Shown here: positions 50,301-60,541 of the stretch, in pieces
Position numbering within the stretch: the stretch's first letter is position 1
How the letters are laid out: each line of letters starts with the position of its first letter
Source of the DNA: Vitellaria paradoxa
Lineage: Eukaryota; Streptophyta; Magnoliopsida; Ericales; Sapotaceae
Direction: 5' to 3'
Assembly: GCA_019916065.1 (NCBI GenBank)
Contig: CM034240.1
Span: 17,283,894-17,347,893 of the forward strand
DNA length: 64,000 nucleotides
Notes under the pieces: generated by a model
What the model was told of the DNA's origin: nothing
Seen by the model: only the letters and a program-made list of their open reading frames with translations
Databases searched by the model: none
Made by a program: the position numbers and the translations under genes

Positions 50301-53300
50301 ATGTATTGTTCATGGAAAAATATGTGCAGTCATCCTATCTATTACAAATGAACTTGCTGAGAAGATTTGTTCCGAGTCCGCAGGCAATCAGGATGGTGTG
50401 GTTCATTCAAATTTCCTCATAGAGAAACAAATGGACAGAATTGCAAGGTTTTGCATTTTTCTTATTGATAAAATCCTTTCAGAGAACCACTTTTCTTGGG
50501 ATGAGATTATGGTTAGTTCCTTTTCTCTGGAAGAAACCTTCTTTTTAAGTTAATATATGATCGCTGGGCTCATGTTATGATTTTTTCTGTTTTACAAGTT
50601 TACACCCATGTTTTGCATGGTTAATCGGTCACTCTTCACTGAACCTTTTTCAAAAGGTCTCTAAAGTTTTCTAGAGTTTGAGTTTCTTTTTTTAGATGAA
50701 TGTTGTTAAAGGTGTTAAGTCACCAATTGTGCCAAAACCTTAAGCTCTTAAAAAATTGCCTCAATAATGTATATTAAGCTAACTTATCATTTCCTTGCAT
50801 GGAACCCCTTCTTGAATATGGATTAGAGAGATGGACAAGTCAACCAAACAGGTGAAGCAACAGAAATAAAACAAAGTGTGCAATAATAAACGGGAGAACA
50901 AATATAGTAACAAGACTACGGTAGCGTTTGGCAACAATTTTTGACAAAAAACTACCAACTTTTGATTTTTGATCATTTGGCAAACCACCAACTTTTATCA
51001 CTTTTTTGCTCTGCTAAGTAACTTCTCAACTCAAAAATTACTAAAAGTTACTAAAAATTTTACCAAATACCCAAAAGTTACAAGAAGTTGCTGAAAATTA
51101 CTAAAAATTGCTACTTATTTCACCAAACATACCAAAAATTACAATTAGCAACTTTTAGTCAAAATTTGCTAAAAATTGCTAAAAATTGTGTCTCCAAACA
51201 CCTCCTAGAACCCAAGACCTCCCAAAACTAAAGTTTTAACACCATGTTAAGTCATCAATTATCCTAAAGGATTAAGTTGTTAATAAATGGATCAACAATG
51301 TAAATCAAGCTATTGTTAATAAATGGATCAACAATGTAAATCAAGCTAACTTAACAAGGAGTTATTTGTCAATTTGTTGTGGATGAGAGGGCTAACTGAA
51401 GTGGAAAAAGCACTCTCGTGAGTCATCTCAACCGCTTTTCGTAATAAATAATATTATCAAAAAAATTTTCTGATGTAATAATACAGGCAGTTTCAGCAAT
51501 CTAAGTCCTTGTCATGTCACATGTTTTTATGTATAATGGAGCCATGACCACTGTGAGGACAACCACTGGGGAAACTACTGATTTTCCTGTCGCCTAAGTT
51601 TACATCTATGGTCTATATTAGGACTTATATTTTTGCATTAATTATGAATAATTTGAGTAGATGCATATCAGAAGAGATTCCAGGGTGATGATGCTTTTAG
51701 TGGATGAAACAAAAGTAAGGATAAATGCTAAATTAGAGCTTTGAAGAGAAGCTTTAAAATTAGGTGGATTTAAGATAAATAAGGACTAAAGCTAAATATG
51801 TAGGCCCCGTTTGGTATCATTTTCATTTTCTGCTTTTCTGTTTTTGTTTTCATATTTTTGAAAACTGAAAACAAAAATGCATTTGGTAAAAAATGTTTAT
51901 GTTTTTTTGTTGTAGAAAAAATGAAAACTGTTTTCATTTCAGGGCTAAAAATGGAAACACCCCGAGGGGTGTTTTCAAGTTGGTTTTTTTTTTTTTTTTT
52001 TTCATTGTAAAAAGTGTTAGGCCTTCAAAAACAAGAAACAAGCTCCCAGAACCTGTGCTCCAACCCGTGAACCATCCAGGTATGTCTCCTCCCCCTTCTT
52101 CTTCTTCTCTCTCTCTCTCTCTCCTTCCTATCTCCATCCGCCCTCTCTCTCCCGCGAATCCTGTCTTCTTCATCTTCTTCCACTGTCTCTCTACCTCTTT
52201 CTCTCTCTCTTTTCCCTCGAACCCAACGGCCCGTGAGCACTGTGATCGGGCCTCTTCTTCTTCTTCTTCTTCGTCTTCTTCTCATTCTCTTGTGTATGAA
52301 GATCTGATCCTCCAACTACCCGATCATTACTCTAATTTTTGCCCGATCTGATCTTTACCCTAATTTTTGCCCCAAATTTGTGCAAACCCATTCTGTAATC
52401 CAGTGTATATATAATGCGAATTGCCAAGATCCCAGGAACATGACCAAGCCGCAGCCGGTAAATCATACGAAAGAACTGTATTGTTGCTTTCCATGCTAAT
52501 AACAGATAATTTCTTCCCCAAAGAAGCCAGGAGTGCAAGACTGCAATGAGGGGAAATACGTAGGTCCCTAACAGCTTTTGTGTTGGCAGGAAGCTGAATA
52601 TTTCTTTTTCATGTGGAGCTACCAAGCTTATCTGCAAAACCAAAGTTAAAAATATAAATTTTATAAATAAGTAGAGAAAAAAAAATATAGGTCAAAGTGT
52701 AGTTTTTACATATATAAGAACCAAAGTATTGAGGTATAAATGTAATTTTTTAAAGTAAATTGCATCAAAAAAATGTTTTCAGTTGTTTTGTAAATAAAAA
52801 AAATTTAAAAATGTATAAACTATAAACTGTGTTTACCAAACAAACTTTCTGTTTTGTGTTTACAAATTTGTGTAAACAAAATTACGTTACCAAACACAGT
52901 TTTTGTTTTCATTTCAAAAAAAATAAACGGCAACAGAAAACATAAAACAGAAAACGACAACAGAAAAATAACAACAGAAAAACGATAGCGTTGTCAAACA
53001 GGCCCGTAGAGTGCAACTTCAGTAAAAACCAAATTATGAATGGAGTAGTATGTATTGAAGGCTAAGATATGTCATAGGGTGAGCAATTTAGATATCTAGA
53101 CTCTGTCATAAATACAAAGGTGGGGGATAGGTTTTGAGGTACATGACCAGAAACCAAAAACTTTTCATCCTATGCACATTTGTCTCAACCCCTTGTAAAG
53201 TTCTAGTTCTTTCTTTCCAAACAAATCAAAAAATGCAAAATGGAGCCAAACAGTCCAAACCCCTTTGTTCCTTCTATGCTTGCATTGTTTGGGGAATATG

Positions 53301-54438
53301 TACGAGTGTCCTTTACATTAAAAGTTTACCTTTTGATTGTTCTTTGATGCAATTCTCATATTAATTTTTGTTGAATTTGGTTAACCTGATATGTCTTCTG
53401 TTAACTCTCCTGTCCAAATGACCTTGGAGGAATATGCACCACATATGAACCTAAAAAATAGCTGTTAGCCCAACTGAGTTCTAAGATTTTGAGGATTTGT
53501 ACCTACAAAGGAAAATTAGTAAAGAGATTATTCATTTGGCTGATTATCTGGTTGGTTAATGTGGCCAAGTTGAGGAGGCACGACTATTTGAGTTGGCACT
53601 AATAGAAGAGAAGACGACAGAAGGTCATGAAGAATTGTTGGTCATATCCAACCTAGAATTGGGGATGCACTAATAAAGAAAAGTGAATGTATTCAAATAG
53701 AAGAGGTAAAGAGGACAAAAGGTAGGCCTAAAATTATGTAGACTGCAATTGTGAATAAATACCTAATTTCATGTAACTTCATGGAAAATATAACACGTGG
53801 TAGAAATGAATGGAGAGCATGTACCTCGCTTTTTGTTTTTGTTTTTTTTTTTTTTTATAATTAATTTTTCGATTTTCATGATGAACTTAGCTTTTCATAT
53901 AAAATAAAAGGAAAAGAGACCACCGAAAGAAGGGAAGTGGAACAAAATTATAATTTGTACAAACTGTGGCGTTTGCTGACAAGAGAAACCTTTTAAAATA
54001 AATACACTGAATTATTTTGGGAAGATCAGTGGTTCTGGTTGCTAGGTCTGGTGTTCTGTTCTGCAGTGGTATCCTAAGTAGCAGTGATGTATTTGCTTAT
54101 GATGGTGTGATTCTTGAGATCCGTATTATTAAATTTGAACCCCAGTATCTTTCTGTTTTGTCTCGTTATTTACTTCCTTTACAATTTAATCTCTAATTCA
54201 CCTGTATCCTTCCCTTTTGCAGAATTTGAGGCTGTATTACCCAACAAATCTTCAAATGTCCCATGAAGCATTATCACTTGTTTTCACCGCTGTATTCTAT
54301 GAATTTGCTGAAATGAGTCAGAGAACTCAGGTAAGTGAGGAACCAATTTTCAATCTTGTTCCTGTCCTAGGGGCTGGGAGGTCTGCAACATCCATGGATG
54401 ACATGATCACGTGCGAAGTCTTCGCCCGGAAATCTTGA
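38202..54438 (+). CDS. DPH6: diphthine--ammonia ligase (ATP-PPase plus two RidA-like domains)
   Basis: Catalyses the last step of diphthamide synthesis: ATP-dependent amidation of diphthine on elongation factor 2, in the cytosol. Exons: 38202-38279, 38418-38489, 39720-39799, 42747-42972, 43056-43088, 44968-45050, 45138-45210, 45515-45860, 46071-46402, 49478-49815, 50154-50511, 54223-54438. All phases agree, giving 744 residues, close to plant and yeast DPH6. The start MKVVGLVSGGKDSCYAM has the PP-loop SGGKDS at residues 8-13. The ATP_bind_4 signature CGEGGEYETLTLDCPLF is at about 198-214. Two YjgF/RidA-type regions follow, in exons 9 and 10-12. Intron 3 uses a GC donor (AAG|GCAAGC); all others are GT-AG. 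Exon 5 is only 33 bases. Exon 9 has a tandem CAGCAG acceptor. The C-terminus is CEVFARKS. Introns hold many transposons, but the exons look intact. Confidence 0.96.
38309..38348. repeat. (AT)n microsatellite beside a splice donor
   Basis: About 20 AT units beginning about 30 bases after the donor of DPH6 intron 1. Confidence 0.85.
38675..39040 (-). mobile_element. LINE 3' fragment
   Basis: On the minus strand FGMHWIFTKEAKHVFESWW resembles the C-terminal zinc-domain neighbourhood of plant LINE ORF2. A downstream hairpin GCATC-TCCTT-GATGC (38680-38694 on +) matches the 3' UTR hairpins of the other LINEs. The ends are uncertain and no A-tail is clear. Confidence 0.5.
40110..41812 (+). mobile_element. 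decayed LINE, 3' third of ORF2
   Basis: RT C-terminal region ...DLASIMGCRVSQFPISY, then LIKNTLSSIPIYFFCLFKVP, GKGDRVDFWDDLW, and a zinc-domain CLCKPRAESIDHLSVHCDWA near 41260-41320. It ends in A11 near 41802-41812. It is frameshifted and holds a G15 run near 41070 and internal duplications (41470-41600). More diverged than the other LINEs and probably another family. It lies in DPH6 intron 3. Confidence 0.8.
42269..42416. repeat. 74-bp tandem duplication
   Basis: Copies 42269-42342 and 42343-42416 differ at several bases; both start AAAATTCAGTTTTCTGCAGTC. In DPH6 intron 3. Confidence 0.9.
43190..44010 (-). pseudogene. minus-strand Ty1/copia 3' remnant
   Basis: Read on the minus strand: an RT segment (CHKARLVAKDYTHIYDLDYY, FHWPLHQLNVKNDFLHDD) runs directly into RNase H-end sequence (QVALHIAFNLVFHEKKKHVK, GKSEDQLAYLFIKAL), so the RT core is deleted. 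A purine run and TGTTAGAAGTAACTATAG at about 43333 look like the start of a 3' LTR extending to about 43190. It lies between DPH6 exons 5 and 6. Confidence 0.75.
44011..44967. other. intron sequence with purine-rich tract
   Basis: A G9 run (44401-44409) and a strongly purine-rich + strand from about 44420 to 44590 (GAGAGA and GAAGG repeats). No coding domain recognised. Confidence 0.55.
46403..47428. other. DPH6 intron 9, left part
   Basis: No recognisable domain or element; ordinary AT-rich intron up to the hAT-like insertion. Confidence 0.55.
47437..48822. mobile_element. non-autonomous hAT-like element with alternating CA/CG filler
   Basis: 1386 bp with TIRs TAGGGGTGGCAAAA (47437-47450) and TTTTGCCACCCCTA (48809-48822), and a perfect 8-bp duplication ATTCTAAA (47429-47436, 48823-48830), the hAT hallmark. 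Both subterminal parts (about 200 bp each) are crowded with AACCCA/TGGGTT and ACCCATTTA motifs in both orientations, typical of transposase-binding regions. The centre is a roughly 640-bp alternating purine-pyrimidine tract flanked by AT-rich repeats, with no transposase. It lies in DPH6 intron 9. Confidence 0.9.
47826..48463. repeat. about 640-bp CA/CG alternating (Z-DNA-prone) minisatellite
   Basis: Nearly unbroken alternation of CA, CG and TA steps, ending in a short GA run (48456-48469). A motif ATACAYGCCTACRCRC recurs: GCCTAC at 47864, 47996, 48038, 48096, 48132, 48170 and 48266, and ACCTAC at about 48209. The break in alternation at CCTA marks degenerate repeat units of about 36-60 bp. 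All reading frames are open here only because the composition avoids stops. Confidence 0.9.
49088..49342 (-). other. unidentified minus-strand exon-like ORF
   Basis: About 80 codons on the minus strand with mixed, protein-like composition (NTSKQKANDMILKELHDSHV). On that strand it is preceded by TTTTGTTTTTTGTCTCAG, a good 3' splice site. I do not recognise it. It lies in DPH6 intron 9 antisense to the gene and could be a captured gene piece or chance. Confidence 0.3.
50920..51205. mobile_element. MITE (TIR ggtagcgtttggcaac)
   Basis: 286 bp starting GGTAGCGTTTGGCAAC and ending GTCTCCAAACACCTCC (inverted: GGAGGTGTTTGGAGAC), flanked by TAC and TAG. The interior is full of (A)AAAATT(G/A)CTA-type short repeats. 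A PIF/Harbinger-like origin is likely but the TSD is imperfect. Confidence 0.6.
51279..51350. repeat. 36-bp tandem duplication
   Basis: 51279-51314 and 51315-51350 are identical apart from the last two bases. Confidence 0.93.
51803..53005. mobile_element. 1.2-kb TIR element, Pack-MITE-like
   Basis: Starts GGCCCCGTTTGGTATC and ends TTGTCAAACAGGCCC (inverted GGGCCTGTTTGACAA), with a 3-bp duplication GTA (51800-51802, 53006-53008) that is proven by the split RT frame around it. Subterminal parts are A/T-homopolymer-rich. The middle (about 52020-52640) is very different: CT-rich with exon-like sequence on both strands. No transposase. Confidence 0.75.
52400..52630 (-). pseudogene. captured exon of an unidentified membrane protein
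   Basis: On the minus strand TTGGTTTTGCAG is a strong splice acceptor. It is followed by about 75 protein-like codons starting ISLVAPHEKEIFSFLPTQK and continuing through a hydrophobic, tryptophan-containing segment (YVFPLIAVLHSWLLWGR). The frame then runs into unlike sequence near 52400. On the + strand of the same insert CATCCAG|GTATGT at about 52081 looks like a donor. I do not recognise the parent gene. Expected of Pack-type elements that carry host gene fragments. Confidence 0.5.
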
Positions 54439-54760
54439 TGTCCCCATTAGCTTTTACGGGGAAATCAGAACCCAGCAAGAAGAAACATTCGAGTGAACTT
54501 AAAACAAGATCCAATCTGTAGTCATGTGTTGTATGCTAATTATCAAAGGATAGTAATTTAAAAATAGAGATTCAATGTGAAGGGTTTAGGCTCCACAGTC
54601 TAGTGGGATTATTTTCCGTAGAGGGATTGACTTGGCTTCCTTCAAAATTTCGAGGATGGCCAAGTAGTGAATGAGCAGTTTGGAGATGCTTTTAGCTGTC
54701 CCATGTATTGAATCCATGCATCTTTCCTCCTCTCATGTTGTTACTTAAATTACAGGATAA
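54439..54760 (+). other. DPH6 3' UTR
   Basis: Sequence after the TGA at 54436-54438. No unique poly(A) signal can be chosen; the transcript probably ends in 54600-54760. Confidence 0.45.
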
Positions 54761-55145
54761 AATACACTTGAGCACCCATTTACTTTACCTGTGCCAATTT
54801 CACCACGGAACCCTGCATTTTTAATTGTTATTTTGTTCATCTACATTTGATTTAGTTTCAACGTGACTACTCTGTTCGATGACATTAGAAATTATATCGC
54901 ATGAGGTTCAATGGACAAGTAGAATTTCTAATGGAATTAGACCCTTTTGTGACTGAATTAAATGAACATGGGTGAAGTGAGTTAGAAGTACATGTAAAGT
55001 GAGAGCACCAGTGTTGAGTGTAATTCATGAAAGTTGTGGGCAAGACTCAATGGTGATGTGATTTTATCACGAGTCCTAGATACTAGAGTTTTGTGTTATG
55101 GACAATAGTCGCAGTGTAGGACCTATCAGATAAACAACCGTGGTT
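54761..55145. other. spacer, nothing recognised
   Basis: No domain, inverted repeat or tRNA-like box seen. Confidence 0.5.
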
Positions 55146-55154
55146 GGACGTAGG

Positions 55155-55675
55155 CTGTGTTTGTTTGGGGATGTGAGACTCTGAATCTCTCAAAATGTGG
55201 GGTTAGGAATATCATAGGGGTGGGTTAGCATATCTTTTACTCTCTGAATTTGTTTCTAGCTAAAATTTAGAGGTTCAAAATTATTTTATGTTACATTTCT
55301 TGTCAAATTATATTTCCTATCCTACTTTATCTTCCATCTACTTTATCTTCCATCAATCGACCACCAACACCATAACTTCACCCAAAAAAAAAAAAAAATT
55401 AAATTAATTTCATATTATATCTAATTTTATATGTTATCTCATCTTATTATTTATTTTTTATCATTCAATTCTTGTAATTAAATATAGTCAAAATCTGGAT
55501 TTTATATACCGAAAAATTTTGGTTTTTAAAGGTTTTAAATTGCACGTATGTCAATTTTCCTCTTTATTACATTTCATATTTTACAAATCAAATATCCAAA
55601 AAAAGTAATTTTATATTATATTTAATTTTATAAATTGTCTCGTACTATTATTTATTTCTTAAATTCCATCCCCCA
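55155..55675. mobile_element. possible MITE
   Basis: Left end CTGTGTTTGTTTGGGGATG and right end CCATCCCCCAAGCAAAAATT are inverted-repeat-like. The interior is AT-rich with an internal duplication (TTTTATATGTTATCTCATCTTATTA-like near 55420 and 55630). The target duplication is not clear. Confidence 0.4.
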
Positions 55676-56405
55676 AGCAAAAATTGTACAATGGCCAGTG
55701 TGATTTTCACAGCCACACAAGACTGACAAACACAGATGGATACTGAGCTTGTGCTCGTGATCTTTCCTTATTTTACCAGCTGCATCCTCATCATTCACTG
55801 AACATTTGCAGCGATTTCTTTTTTTTTTTTCTTTTTTCGAAGAGTCTAAATGATTGAGAAAAATTGGGCAGGCCTTCTTACCTGAACAAATTGTATTCAG
55901 TTCTTAAGTATAAGTTCGAACTTCCGTCGTTGCACGAGTCTACGATTTATCGTTGCACATAATTGACACTATTTGGTGTAAAATAAAAAAATAAAATTTT
56001 ATAAATTTTTATAAATACGAATTACGAAATTATAATCTTAAATTTTTTTTCTCATTATATAAAGCACAAGATGTTAAATTTTACAAATTTATACAACTTT
56101 AAAGAGACTGGTGTATACAGCACAAATCAAGGGAAATTCGCTCTCAAATGGTTTGGCGTGAAGGGTGAATCTCTTAGAATTATTTTTTTTTTTTTTTGAC
56201 TGAGGAAATATTATCCATGTAAAAATATTTGTTGAAAGATTGTCATTTGAAAAGCAAACTGAAAAGTGCATCGTCATATTTTTTTACCTGAAAATATAAA
56301 TGAAATTGTCTTCCGATTTAGTGAAATTTGTGTTTTCACTAAATTATAAAATACATAATTTCAATTCGCGTTTTTACGTGGCAATAAATTCAAATACAAA
56401 ACCTC

Positions 56406-56520
56406 TTTTTTTTTTAAAGGTAAAGTTTTTTTTTTTTTTTTAATAAGGGGAGGGGGAAGACTCAAACTCTAGTTAAGAACAGGTAAGAGAGGTTCTTAAC
56501 CACTGAGTTACAGGCCATGC
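56406..56520 (-). mobile_element. tRNA-derived SINE with perfect 16-bp TSD
   Basis: On the minus strand it begins GGCCTGTAACTCAGTGGTTA (A box) and continues to AGAGTTTGAGTCTTCCCC (B box) and an A/T-rich tail. TCAAATACAAAACCTC is duplicated exactly at 56390-56405 and 56521-56536. At 115 bp it is hardly more than a tRNA-like head and tail. Confidence 0.9.
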
Positions 56521-57434
56521 TCAAATACAAAACCTCACATCTTCAGTGCTTAAACAAATCCAAAAAACACTTAAGTAGATATGGAAAGAAAAACGATCAT
56601 TTACAATCCATTTGAAATATTTTTATCTTAGAATTGATTTAATTTGATAAATAAAATTTTATATTTAGAGTACATTTTTTAATTTATAAATTGATTTGAT
56701 TTGATTTAAGAAAAAAAAACAAATTTGACCATTGACAGAAAATAGAAAATATGGTAAACATGATATACGAGGATAAATTTATCCGCTTACTTAAATAACT
56801 TAAGGAAATAATGGATTTTCATCAGTTTCTATTGTTTTTGATTGAATTTTAAAATTTAAGTTATGAAATAAAATTAAATCTAACTTATAAAATTTTATTT
56901 TAATTTTAAATATAAAAATTAATAAGAATTCTTGCAAAATTAAATTAAATTTTACCATTTCAAACGGAGTGCGAGGCTGCTTGAAATTTCTTCTGGGCGC
57001 TAAGGAATCAGTTGATCAAGTCATGGGCCTCTGGAGCTCGATGATGGAGCGTTGGAATTCATCAAAGGACTTTTCTTTATTTTGTACACGAGACAGTGAC
57101 AAAAGAGCAAATCATAAATGATAAAGAATTGATCAAATTCTACGGCGAGAGAGAATGAGAGAGATGGATACTCAATTAAAATTAAAGAATTATAATCAAA
57201 TTTGACAAATTACAATGGGAGGTTCTTGGTTTCCAGTTTTGTGATCGGTTTGGTTTGTTGAAAAATGTTAAAAAAACGTTAAAAATTGTTGAAAATCTTC
57301 AAAAAGTATTTATTTTTATTTCAGTATACGAAATACGAACTCATAATTTTTATCAAATTTTATCATTTTTTTTTTCACTTCAAATGCCCCTATATGTGCT
57401 TTGACTTTGAAAGGTGAAGAAAGCAGGAAGTGAG

Positions 57435-57667
57435 TTTTTTTTTTTTTTTGATGACCCGGAACCCCACTGATTTATTGCAGCCATTAACGAACTGCGTAGT
57501 CCATGAGTAACTGGGGGTGCAATACCCCACAAATCACGCAAACCGGTTAAGCCTAAGGCTCACACCTTGTGTGAATACCTCCGAGGTTTGTTGGGATTTG
57601 AAGTTGAACTCCTGACCTCCCTTAAAGAAGCCAAGAATTCTGGCCAACTGCCCTAAAGCAGTTGGTT
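57435..57667 (-). mobile_element. tRNA-derived SINE, second family
   Basis: The minus strand begins AACCAACTGCTTTAGGGCAG, with TTGGCCAGAATTC, a B-box-like GGAGTTCAACTTC, and a poly(A) tail (T run 57435-57449 on +). Flanks AGGAAGTGAG (57425-57434) and AGGAAGTAAG (57668-57677) are a 9/10 target duplication. Confidence 0.8.
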
Positions 57668-58315
57668 AGGAAGTAAGCTTTACATTACTTCGGGTTCATT
57701 CTGTAACTGTGAATGGGAAATTTTATATTTGAATCTGGTGCTACGCGAAGATTTAAGATAAAATTACGTTTTAGTTAGAAAATACATTTTTTTAGTTTAA
57801 TGAAAATTGCATACTTTGATAAATAAATAAATAAATATATATATATATATATATATTTATGAATAGCTTTTGCTCAAATTTTTAGGCTCATTAACAGTAT
57901 AACAAAATTAAAGAAAAAGAAAATTCCATTTGCAGTGTTTCCAATAAATTTCCCTTGTTTCTAATTCTGGTCTTGAACTTGTTAAAAAAAGTTTTCATCC
58001 TCCTTTGGCAGGCTACTACTAATTTCAAGAACTTAAATGTAACACTTTTTTTTTATTTAAAATAGTTAAGTGATATTGAATTATAAACTTAAAGCTCAGG
58101 GGTCATATTTATCTAATTACGTTACAAAAAATCTTTATATATCTTATTAATATTTTGATTAACTAAGTATAAACTTTCAAGTTTCTACCCCTTTGTATGT
58201 TTTATGTTTCTCAAATAATTGATTTTATTTTAGAAATAAAGTTTCAAGTAAAAATTATGAACAAAATAAAAGGTTATAAAATCCACAACTTTTTGATGAA
58301 ATATAAACTAAGTCC

Positions 58316-58848
58316 ATAGTTTTAAAAATCGGATCGGACCGGCCGGTTCAACTGGTTGAACCAAGAATCGGTCCAGTCCACTAGTAAAACCTGGTGGAGA
58401 GTTGAACCGGCCTAAAATAAGTCAACCGGCAAACCGGTCCATTTTTTTTATTTTTTTGAATGGTAAAATAAATAAACTAACATGCACTAGCCTAGAATCG
58501 AACCTGGGACTAATTTATGGTAAAGTACTATTATCCCATTGAACCACTAATATTTATTGTTTCTTATTTTTACTTAGTTTTACTCATATAATATATTACT
58601 TTTAAGTGATTTTATTTTACAACACATTTTGTTGATACTTTTTATTAGTAAAACAAAATAGAGTAGAAGAATATATAAAAATATATAAGTTTTTAAAATT
58701 ATTATATAATTTTAATATATTTTTATATTTTATTTATATATTTAAATATGTTTATGACGTCACAGTTAAATTTCGATTGAACCGACGGACTAACCTGTGA
58801 GCCGATCGCTTTTCCGGTTCGATGAATGGTCCGATTTTTAAAACATTG
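58316..58848. mobile_element. MULE-like MITE
   Basis: 533 bp. The ends share an inverted repeat TAGTTTTAAAAATCGGA / TCCGATTTTTAAAACATT and are flanked by 9-bp ACTAAGTCC / ACTAAGTCA (8 of 9 match), as for Mutator-like elements. Subterminal CCGGTTCAA-type motifs occur in both orientations. A B-box-like sequence (58493-58509, minus GTCCCAGGTTCGATTCT) lies inside and may be a nested SINE piece. Confidence 0.75.
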
Positions 58849-59161
58849 ACTAAGTCATCTACTTGTAGTAGCCTAAAGAATAAAATTCAATGCATTTTCA
58901 AATAACATATGTTTTCTAACACCATGCACCGAGTGAAGACGTTGCTTGTTGAATTTTTTATTATTTTTTCCTTCAAACTCGTCATTTCAAAATCAAATAT
59001 TTGACTCAAAACCCGTATTTTCCTATATTTTTACCAATATTTGATATTTTGAACCATTTAAATGTTTGGACTTAAATATAATATCATCAAGTGAATGAGA
59101 CTAGAGTTGCATTGCCCGATTATTGTATTTGACTAAGAGAACCATGTTATTGATATGTTAA

Positions 59162-59774
59162 GACCTCGTTTGCTAACGTTTTTATTTTCTGTTTTTTTGT
59201 TTATGTTTTCAAAATTTTGTTAATTGGTAATAGAAATATGTTTGTTAAATCTGTTTATGTTTTTTTATTTCTAAAAAAAATGAAAACTTAAATAGAAAAA
59301 CGTAAATGAAAAAAATGTGTTTTCGCTCTTTTTTTTTTTTGTAAACGTTTTATCAATTCTAATACTTTGTTCATTTTTGTTATATCATATTAAAATAAAT
59401 TATTTTATTCAAATATTTTATTAAACTAAATTTATTTTTAATAAATAATATAATTAAATTAAAATTAATATATTTTATATTTACTAGATTAAATGATATA
59501 ATACATATATTTTATTCAATTGTTTTTAATAAATAATATAATTAAATTAAATTAATATAAAAATATGTTTATTAAATTCAATTAATTTTTAAAAAAACTA
59601 ATAAAATTAAATATTTGATAAAAATAAAAAATTAGTAAATGTAAACAAAATCGTATTTCTAAAGATAGTTTCCATTTTTATTTTAGAAAAAAAAACAACA
59701 ACAGTAAACAAAAAAACAAAAAACATAAATATATAAATATAAATAGAGAAATGACAGTATTACCAAATGACCTC
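59162..59774. mobile_element. Tourist-like MITE
   Basis: 613 bp, GACCTCGTTTGCTAACG at the left, ATTACCAAATGACCTC at the right, flanked by TAA (59159-59161 and 59775-59777). Very AT-rich interior. Its ends resemble those of the 51803 element. Confidence 0.7.
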
Positions 59775-59929
59775 TAAATGTAGTAATGTCATTGTCATAT
59801 ATATGGATAGCATCTATTTTCTTAAAAATAATAAAGAAGAGTTTTTTTATAAAATATCGGATAATTCTTAGTCAATATATATGACTAAATATTAGTTATT
59901 AGTTTTAGGATGTTAATATTTGATTCGAG

Positions 59930-60488
59930 ATATTATGATTTACAAATTCTACTTGCGGTTGCCTACCGACAATGCTTACCGTGAGATACAATATAAGAAT
60001 CGAATAGAGGTTAGATTATATATCCTATTCAAAAAAGTGTGCGCCTGAAAGTGCCGATTTGTCATTATCCATTCACAAAGTATGGTTAGTGACTTTATGT
60101 GCCATGCTAATTATCACCTAGTTGATAAAACAATGTGGATGTGAATGTGGCAGGTGAAATGTCACCTATCTCAGTACAAAATTAGGGTAAATGGATATTA
60201 GAGCTTGCATAACCATAACACTTAACATCTTATTTATTTTATTTTTGGTTGAAATTGTTATATCATATTTGCTTTGTATTGTTGAATATGTGCACTTGCG
60301 TAGATATGTAGAATCTTACCAACTAAACTATCGAGATCACCCCTCTTATCATAGTGACCCCTAAAAAGCTGTGAATAATCACCTAGAGTTGAGTCGACCC
60401 AGGTGATTGAACGGAGAAATTTCTTCATCTCTTTCTTTTGATTATTATATATTTATTGTGTGACGCACAGTATGGGCTTAGAACTTAG

Positions 60489-60541
<53 letters not shown>

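Larger units (their letters stand above)
51655..53850 (+). pseudogene. non-LTR reverse transcriptase remnant split by a TIR element
   Basis: VDETKVRINAKLELWREA-like sequence (with a stop at the W) near 51700-51750, then FRYLDSVINTK near 53085, then IEEVKRTKGRPKIMWTAIVN near 53697-53755 and a NEWRACTS end near 53810. This is the C-terminal part of a plant LINE-type RT. The frame KYV|ECNFS is rejoined exactly when the 51803-53005 element and one GTA are removed. A second, minus-strand piece (about 53130-53400, FVWKER-like) appears inserted between the last two segments. Confidence 0.72.

Noticed and set aside
71..51350. CRISPR array or phage-like repeats
   Set aside because: Repeats are two-copy head-to-tail duplications without spacers, in a plant genomic setting.
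52025..52315. Arg/Glu-rich minus-strand ORF
   Set aside because: It is the complement of a CT-repeat leader-like tract; low complexity and no protein-like signal.
56406..57667. Possible tRNA genes from A- and B-box matches
   Set aside because: No cloverleaf arms or anticodon loop can be formed; poly(A)-type tails and target duplications show they are SINEs.
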